Shown here: one piece after another, positions 58,869-64,000 of the stretch
Layout of the letters: each line of letters opens with the position of its first letter
How positions within the stretch are numbered: position 1 is the stretch's first letter
DNA from: Planctomycetota bacterium
GTDB lineage: Bacteria; Planctomycetota; PLA2
Direction: 5' to 3'
DNA: 64,000 nt
NCBI GenBank assembly: GCA_021776735.1
Contig: JAJFFH010000037.1
Span: forward strand, 124,001-188,000
Notes under the pieces: model-generated
Told to the model about the DNA's origin: nothing
Database searches by the model: none
Seen by the model: the letters and a program-made list of their open reading frames with translations, nothing else
Made by a program: the position numbers and the translations under genes

Positions 58869-60125
58869 ATGACGCTGCTTTTGTTTTTGGCGCTTCTTGC
58901 ACCTCCCGAACTGGACGACCTGGTCTGGAAAGCAGTGGATGCGCCGCCCGCGCAAGTCCCAGCGGCGACCAAGGCGCTGCGCGGCCACCCCGCCGCAACC
59001 TGGCAGTCCGTCCAAAAGATCCTGGCCCAGGGGCCGTCCGCGCCGGGACGCGCCTTCCAAGCCGCTCAAAACCTCGCCCAGTGCCGCTCGGTGTTTCGCT
59101 TGGCGAAATGGGAGCGCGGGGACGTCAAGATCCATAACCTCGGCGCCCACCCCGAGTACTGGTACGCGCTGCGGCCGCCCACGGACGCCCGACGCGGATC
59201 CACGCGGGCACCGGTGCTGATCGATCTCGGCGCCGCGCTGCATCGCACGACGCCCGCGCATTGGGCCGCGGTCGCACCGAACTGGACCATGATCCAGGCA
59301 GCGGAAGCCGAGGGGATTCCGATGTCGATGACCGCGGGCCCCGGCTTTCAATCGCTGCTGTTGTCGATCGTCGCCGACCTCGAGCGCCGCTGCCGCATCG
59401 ACCGCGACCGCGTGTTCCTGACCGGCTACAGCCGCGCAGGAAACGCAACGTGGTACTTCGGCCTGCACTGGCCCGATCGTTGGGCCGGCATCGTACCCGT
59501 CAGCGGCTACTACCCGTTCGAACGCGTACTCGCTCCCAACCTGGCGACGGTCCCCGTGTTCGCGGTACACGGCGCGGATCGGATGCACCGCGCCGCCAAC
59601 ACGTGGACCAGGAAGGCCGCCCGCTTGATCAAGGCCGAGTTGCTCTCCAGCCCGGGACGCGGCGTGGACGACCCGTACCCCGAAAAGTCGTGGGCGTGGA
59701 TGGAAGAAAAGCGGCGCGACCCGCTGCCCAAGCGCGTGCGTTACGCCATGTTCGACCCTCGTCACCGTGAAGCGTACTGGATGCGAATCGAGAAGGTGCG
59801 CAAGACCGGTGGCCGTCGCGCGATCACAATCCTCGCGACGGGCGGCGTGGTCCAGGAGCGGGTGTTTGTCAACCGCCGCGTCGCCTCGGTCGATGCGCGC
59901 ATCACAGACGACAACGGAATCACGGTCACCACACAAAACATCGCCGTCGTGAAGCTGTACCTCTCGTCGGCACGGTTCGACCTGAAAAAGCCGATCCGGA
60001 TCCGGCTGGGAGCACGCTCGATCGTGCACACGCCAAAGCCAAGCATCGCCACGCTGCTGCGCCACTACCGCCACCACCGCGATCACCGCCGCCTCTTCCC
60101 CGCCGAGATCACGCTGGAGCCGTAG
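58869..60125 (+). CDS. secreted alpha/beta-hydrolase (esterase-like)
   Basis: 418 residues from ATG 58869, about ten bases behind AGGAG. A short hydrophobic signal (LLLFLALLA) precedes a helical region. The hydrolase domain has the nucleophile elbow GYSRAGNATWYFGLHWPDRW, then VPVSGYYPF and VFAVHGADRMHRAA, in the usual order for polyester/feruloyl-esterase-like (PHB depolymerase) enzymes. The C-terminus is beta-rich. A variant motif word (59939-59956) reads NIAVVKLY here. Confidence 0.8.
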   Translation: MTLLLFLALLAPPELDDLVWKAVDAPPAQVPAATKALRGHPAATWQSVQKILAQGPSAPGRAFQAAQNLAQCRSVFRLAKWERGDVKIHNLGAHPEYWYALRPPTDARRGSTRAPVLIDLGAALHRTTPAHWAAVAPNWTMIQAAEAEGIPMSMTAGPGFQSLLLSIVADLERRCRIDRDRVFLTGYSRAGNATWYFGLHWPDRWAGIVPVSGYYPFERVLAPNLATVPVFAVHGADRMHRAANTWTRKAARLIKAELLSSPGRGVDDPYPEKSWAWMEEKRRDPLPKRVRYAMFDPRHREAYWMRIEKVRKTGGRRAITILATGGVVQERVFVNRRVASVDARITDDNGITVTTQNIAVVKLYLSSARFDLKKPIRIRLGARSIVHTPKPSIATLLRHYRHHRDHRRLFPAEITLEP

Positions 60126-60152
60126 GAAACCGGCGGGCCCGCAGCGAAGCAA

Positions 60153-60165
60153 ACGGACGGCGATG
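60153..60165 (+). repeat. dispersed motif copy, forward, intergenic
   Basis: AGCAA plus ACGGACGGCGATG, 30 bases upstream of the carboxypeptidase start. Confidence 0.85.
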
Positions 60166-60195
60166 TTCCCTGATTCATGGCAGAATCGCGCCATC

Positions 60196-61710
60196 ATGCG
60201 TTCGATTCTTCCCCTCCTGCTCGTGTTTCTCGTGTTGCCCGCGACCGCGGACGACAGACCGAAGGCAAACGCCAAGGCCAAGCGGAAACCGCCGGCGCGG
60301 TCGGCGCCGACGGAGCCGGCGATTCGAACCGCGCAGATCACGCTCGGCGGGCGGACGGTCAAGTACCGGGCCACGGCGGCGTTCCTTCCGCTGCTGACCG
60401 AAAAGGGAGAGACGACCGCTCATGTGTTTCACGTCGCGTACGTCGAAACCGGGACCGACGCCAAGAAGCGGCCGGTCACGTTCGTGTTCAATGGGGGGCC
60501 GGGGGCGGCGTCGGTTTGGCTGCACCTCGGCGGGCTCGGGCCGCGGCGAGTGAAAATGTCGGAAGAAGGCTGGGCGCTCAAGCCGCCCGGGCGCGTGATC
60601 GACAACGCCGAGTCGTGGCTGTCGTTTACCGACCTCGTGTTCATCGATCCGGTCGGGACGGGCTACAGCCGGCCGGCGAAGGGACACAAGCAAAAGGAGT
60701 TCTCCGGAATCCGCGAGGACGCGCAGTCGGTCGGCGAGTTCATCCGCCGCTGGACGGTCGAGAACGGCCGCTGGGAATCGCCGAAGTTCTTGTGCGGCGA
60801 GTCCTACGGCACGACGCGCGCGGCCGCGCTCTCGGGCGAACTGCAGGGCAAGTACGGGCTATACTTGAACGGCATCGTCCTCGTGTCGTCGGTACTCAAC
60901 TTCCAGACGATCCGGTTCGGGCGCGGCAATGACCTGCCGTACGTGCTGTTCCTGCCGGCGTACACCGCGACGGCCTGGTATCACGGCGCGCTCGCCGCCG
61001 AATTGCAGGGTCGTCCGCTCACGGACGTGTTGCGCGAGGCCGAGGCGTTCGCGCTCAACACGTACCTGCCCGCGTTGGCCAAGGGCGACGCGCTGCCCAA
61101 GGACGAAAACATCGCCGTCCGTAAGCTCTTGTCCAAATGGACCGGCCTCTCCGAGGAGTTCGTCGCCCGCTCCAATCTGCGCTTGCCGCTGCCGCGATTT
61201 GCCAAGGAGCTGCTTCGAAAACAGCGCCGCACCGTCGGCCGACTCGACAGCCGCTACAAGGGCATCGACCGCGACAACGCCGGTGGTCGCTACGAATACG
61301 ACGCCGCGATGTCCGCGATCTCCGGGCCGTTCTCGCAGGCGATCAAGCACTACCTGCGTCGTGAACTTGGATTCAAGTCCACCTGGACCTATGAGACACT
61401 GTCCGGTCGCGTGCGACCGTGGAGCTACAAGGGCTACGAGGGGCGCTACGTAAACGTCGCGGGGACGCTGCGCGACGCGATGACCAAGAACCCGCACCTG
61501 CGCGTCCTGATCGCCAGCGGCTACTTCGACCTCGCGACGCCGTACTTCGCCACCGACTACACCGTGCGCCACCTGGGCCTCGATCCGGCACTGCGCGGGC
61601 ACCTCAAGGTGGCCTACTACGAGGCGGGCCACATGATGTACGTTCGCCAAAAGTCGCGCCGAAAGCTCCAGCAGGACGCCGCCGCGTTCTACCGGGACGC
61701 GCTGAAATAG
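60196..61710 (+). CDS. secreted S10-family serine carboxypeptidase
   Basis: 504 residues from ATG 60196 (signal MRSILPLLLVFLVLPATA); an upstream ATG at 60163 is less likely. FNGGPGAASVWLHLGGLGP is the oxyanion region of S10 peptidases. Catalytic Ser lies in LCGESYGTTRAAAL, Asp in YFDLATPYFAT and His in YEAGHMMYV. It removes C-terminal residues from peptides outside the cytoplasm. Motif copy 61110 reads ENIAVRKLL in a helix where relatives have ordinary sequence. Confidence 0.92.
   Translation: MRSILPLLLVFLVLPATADDRPKANAKAKRKPPARSAPTEPAIRTAQITLGGRTVKYRATAAFLPLLTEKGETTAHVFHVAYVETGTDAKKRPVTFVFNGGPGAASVWLHLGGLGPRRVKMSEEGWALKPPGRVIDNAESWLSFTDLVFIDPVGTGYSRPAKGHKQKEFSGIREDAQSVGEFIRRWTVENGRWESPKFLCGESYGTTRAAALSGELQGKYGLYLNGIVLVSSVLNFQTIRFGRGNDLPYVLFLPAYTATAWYHGALAAELQGRPLTDVLREAEAFALNTYLPALAKGDALPKDENIAVRKLLSKWTGLSEEFVARSNLRLPLPRFAKELLRKQRRTVGRLDSRYKGIDRDNAGGRYEYDAAMSAISGPFSQAIKHYLRRELGFKSTWTYETLSGRVRPWSYKGYEGRYVNVAGTLRDAMTKNPHLRVLIASGYFDLATPYFATDYTVRHLGLDPALRGHLKVAYYEAGHMMYVRQKSRRKLQQDAAAFYRDALK
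61110..61122 (-). repeat. dispersed motif copy, reverse, intragenic
   Basis: CATCGCCGTCCGT followed by AAGCT, in the carboxypeptidase gene. Confidence 0.85.
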
Positions 61711-61722
61711 GGCGGGAAGCGG

Positions 61723-61734
61723 ACGGACGGCGAT
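61723..61734 (+). repeat. dispersed motif copy, forward, intergenic
   Basis: AGCGG plus ACGGACGGCGAT, just after the carboxypeptidase stop. Its reverse partner, if any, would be outside the window. Confidence 0.85.
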
Positions 61735-61806
61735 TTTCGCGCGTGTTTTTCCGCGAAACCTGGCCATCCAACGGGGGTTTAGACCGATACTGGGGAAGCG
61801 CCCACC

Positions 61807-63921
61807 ATGAAAACCCGACGACCTTTCCTCTTCCTTTCCGCGGCCGGGCTGATGGTCCTCGCCGCCCTGATTTTTTCCCCGACGCCGCCGGCACGGGCCG
61901 ACGAGATCGGCGACCGGCTGTCCTACAAGCGCGCCGCCGAGCCCATCGACAAGCTGGTCGCACAGGCGCTCAAGGCCAAGGGGATCAAGGCGAACGGCCT
62001 GGCCGACGACGAGACGTTTTGCCGTCGCACCTATCTCGCCGTGGTCGGGCGCATCCCGACGGCGGCCGAGTTGCAGGCGTACACGCGGTCGCGCGCCTCG
62101 GACAAGTCGTACCGCTTGGTCGATGAGCTGATCGAGTCGCCCGGACACCAAAGCCGCCTCTTCAACTGGTGGGCCGATCTATTGCGCACGCGCAGCCGCC
62201 TGCCGCGCCGCATCTCCGGCGAGCCCTACATTCACTGGCTCAAGGACGCGATCGCCAAGAACAAGCCCTACGACGACATGGTCAAGGAGCTCTTGAGCGC
62301 GTCCGGGCCGGTGCACGAGCGCGGCAACGGCGCGACGGGCTACCTCATGCGCGACCGCAACATGCCGGAGGACAACATGTCCAACACCATCCGGTTGTTT
62401 TTGGGTTCGCGGCTCGAGTGCGCGCAGTGCCACAACCATCCGTTCGACAAGTGGACGCAGCAGCAGTACTACCAGATGGTCGCGTTCACCGGCGGCATCC
62501 AGTACCAAAAGAATTTCCGCCAGGATCCGCGCGCGAAAAAGCTCGTGCGCGATGCGCAGCAGCGCTGGGGCCGCAACGGCGTGCGCGCGCTGCGCCGAAC
62601 ACTGCGCGGCTTCTTTGAAGGCATCTACGGCAGCGGCACCGGCGCGGTGCGCCTGCCGAAGGACTACCAGTACGACGACGCCAAGCCTTTCGACTGGACC
62701 GTCGCCGAACCGATGTTCAACCCGCACATGGATGTGGGTGTTCGCCTGCCGGACACGGAAGGCATGCGGCGCCGGCTCAACCGCCGCCGCCGCAATCCGA
62801 AACAGGTCGAACGCCGCCTGCGCCGCCTGCGTGCCGAAGAGATCGGTACGCGCGAGACGTTCGCCGGCTGGATGGCGTCGCCCGATAACGAGCGGTTCGC
62901 CCTGGTCATCGCCAACCGGATCTGGAAGCGCGTTTTCGGACGCGGCCTGATCGAACCGGTGGACGACATCAAGGACGACACCGTCACCGTCGCGCCGAAG
63001 CTCATGGAAGAGCTGCGGCGGCTCATGGTCGCGGTCGACTTCGACATGAAGGAGTTCGAACGCACGCTGCTCTACACGCGCCTCTGGCGCCGCAAGGCCT
63101 GCGTGCCGGCCGATATTCCCGGCAACGCGGCCGACCTGCGCGGCCCGCTGCTGCGCCGGATGACGGCCGAACAGGCCTGGGACTCGCTGCTCACGCTCGT
63201 CGTCCCGAACCTCGACGCCACGCTCCAGGCGCCGCTCAACCCCAGGGCGGAGCGCGTCTACACCGAGTACGAACAGCTCTCGACGTCGGACGAAGAGGTC
63301 ATGAAGCGTGCTTCTATCCTGGTCCTGCGCTACACGAACCCCGAGGAGTTTCGCAAGCGCCGCGCCGCCGAGCGCCGCAAGCGCGGCGACGAGATGCGAG
63401 AAAAGCGCCGCGCGGCCCGTGACCTCTATCGTGAGCTGAAGCGCGCACGGCGCGAGGGCAACCAGAAACGGATCGCCGAGATCGAGGCGGAACTCCGCGA
63501 ACGCGGCCTGCAGCCTCCGGGCGCGCGGGCCGGTCGGGCGCTGCGCGACCTGCAACGCGCGGGCGACCTCGTGTCCCCCGCCCCCCCCAGCCACCTACTT
63601 CGCGATATGGGCCAGTCCGAGCGCGACCTCATCGAGGCCGGCCACGCCGACCCGACCGTGCCGCAGGTTCTCGCGCTCATGAACTCGTTCATCGAAACGC
63701 GCCTGCTGCGCAACCGCACCGCGGTGCTGGCGCGCGAGCTTGCCGCCGCGCGCGGGGCGAGCGCCAAGGTCAAGACGGCGTTCCTGACCGTGCTGAACCG
63801 GACCCCGACCGGTGCGGAACGTTCGATGTGGACGCGCGACATCGCGAAGGGCGGCGAAAAGGCGATCCAGGATCTTGTGTGGACGCTGGTCAACGCCCAC
63901 GAATTCCTCTTCATCCAATAG
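61807..63921 (+). CDS. DUF1549/DUF1553 planctomycete secreted protein
   Basis: 704 residues with a signal peptide (about 1-31, ending ARA). The DUF1549 part contains DDETFCRRTYLAVVGRIPTAAE and the single cysteine-heme-like motif ECAQCHNHPFDKWTQ. The DUF1553 part contains NRIWKRVFGRGLIEPVDD and, near the end, NRTPTGAE. A charged coiled-coil stretch (about 515-570, RRAAERRKRGDEMREKR) is inserted between. These proteins occur with DUF1501 partners in Planctomycetota; a role in polysaccharide or sulfatide breakdown has been suggested from gene context only. Confidence 0.92.
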   Translation: MKTRRPFLFLSAAGLMVLAALIFSPTPPARADEIGDRLSYKRAAEPIDKLVAQALKAKGIKANGLADDETFCRRTYLAVVGRIPTAAELQAYTRSRASDKSYRLVDELIESPGHQSRLFNWWADLLRTRSRLPRRISGEPYIHWLKDAIAKNKPYDDMVKELLSASGPVHERGNGATGYLMRDRNMPEDNMSNTIRLFLGSRLECAQCHNHPFDKWTQQQYYQMVAFTGGIQYQKNFRQDPRAKKLVRDAQQRWGRNGVRALRRTLRGFFEGIYGSGTGAVRLPKDYQYDDAKPFDWTVAEPMFNPHMDVGVRLPDTEGMRRRLNRRRRNPKQVERRLRRLRAEEIGTRETFAGWMASPDNERFALVIANRIWKRVFGRGLIEPVDDIKDDTVTVAPKLMEELRRLMVAVDFDMKEFERTLLYTRLWRRKACVPADIPGNAADLRGPLLRRMTAEQAWDSLLTLVVPNLDATLQAPLNPRAERVYTEYEQLSTSDEEVMKRASILVLRYTNPEEFRKRRAAERRKRGDEMREKRRAARDLYRELKRARREGNQKRIAEIEAELRERGLQPPGARAGRALRDLQRAGDLVSPAPPSHLLRDMGQSERDLIEAGHADPTVPQVLALMNSFIETRLLRNRTAVLARELAAARGASAKVKTAFLTVLNRTPTGAERSMWTRDIAKGGEKAIQDLVWTLVNAHEFLFIQ
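63575..63588 (+). repeat. C5-G-C8 tract
   Basis: Inside the DUF1549/1553 gene, encoding SPAPPS after the coiled coil. Confidence 0.8.
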
Positions 63922-63980
63922 CCCTATCCAGGAGCCGGTAGCCGGCCGAAACGAAACGACACGCAGCGACCGGAGACGCC

Positions 63981-64000
63981 ATGAGTTTGCGCCAGTTCCT
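63981..64000 (+). CDS. start of a probable DUF1501 gene, cut by window end
   Basis: ATG 63981 behind GGAG (63972-63975) reads MSLRQF before the window ends. DUF1501 proteins usually follow DUF1549/1553 genes and begin with a twin-arginine or RRQFL-like segment, so the position fits. Six residues cannot prove it. Confidence 0.45.

Noticed and set aside
1148..61734. Motif copies as insertion-sequence ends
   Set aside because: No transposase, no target duplications visible at the copies, and in-gene copies keep protein length; a non-autonomous mobile hairpin is not fully excluded.
24..64000. tRNA, rRNA or transposase genes
   Set aside because: No T-loop-like GGTTCGAATCC context with a matching acceptor stem, no rRNA blocks and no DDE or tyrosine-recombinase motifs were seen.

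Overview
The window is high-GC DNA (roughly two thirds G+C by eye). The gene content fits a Planctomycetota-type bacterium: a DUF1549/DUF1553 cytochrome-like protein followed by the start of a probable DUF1501 gene, several ECF sigma factors carrying long C-terminal extensions, an ECF sigma next to a PknB-type kinase, giant kinase-ATPase-TPR proteins, and many secreted beta-sandwich (carboxypeptidase-regulatory-like) proteins. I see no tRNA, rRNA, CRISPR array or transposase.

Layout. 1-6.3 kb: a sigma-54 activator (5' cut), a kinase-ATPase-TPR giant, a small Gly-tailed protein and a divergent zinc metalloprotease. 6.8-14 kb: a secreted cyclophilin, a 1449-residue transmembrane ECF sigma factor with about 13 beta-sandwich repeats, and a further beta-sandwich protein. 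14.1-19.3 kb: a broken QueG-like/SCP2 gene, a VapBC-type module, a frameshifted lipoprotein gene, a Cys/His hexapeptide-repeat protein and a tRNA-dihydrouridine synthase. 19.5-27.5 kb: two more sigma-sensor fusions and a large lipoprotein. 27.7-33.8 kb: a second kinase-ATPase-TPR giant, a decayed sigma-sensor locus, a PH-like membrane protein and a methyltransferase. 33.8-38.5 kb: a four-gene minus-strand operon of ECF sigma, zinc-finger anti-sigma, TPR-CHAT protease and subtilase. 40-46.9 kb: a tightly overlapping operon of Fe-S/FAD oxidoreductase, b-type membrane protein, 26-heme and 16-heme c-type cytochromes and an outer-membrane barrel, which reads as a trans-envelope electron conduit. 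47-54.7 kb: msrA, a BtuF-like protein, a sigma plus kinase pair, a YbeD-like protein, the fourth sigma-sensor fusion, a VOC protein and a deleted sigma-sensor remnant. 54.7-64 kb: a possible small RNA, an FHA protein, a methyltransferase flanked by hairpin elements, an ATP-grasp enzyme, secreted hydrolases and the DUF1549/1553 gene.

The feature that runs across all of this is a dispersed DNA word, consensus AGCnnACGGACGGCGATGt. I count 29 copies (27 with the exact 12-base core, two variants) both between and inside genes. Orientations are strikingly ordered: every reverse copy directly follows a forward copy. Inside genes the word is read as TDGDV or IAVR without obviously interrupting the protein. 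Copies are missing from the CHAT operon and the cytochrome operon. This is the strongest candidate for an undescribed system. The transmembrane sigma family, the CHAT operon, the electron conduit and the hexapeptide protein come next.

All positions, counts and starts were worked out by eye. Family names rest on motifs, not on database searches.
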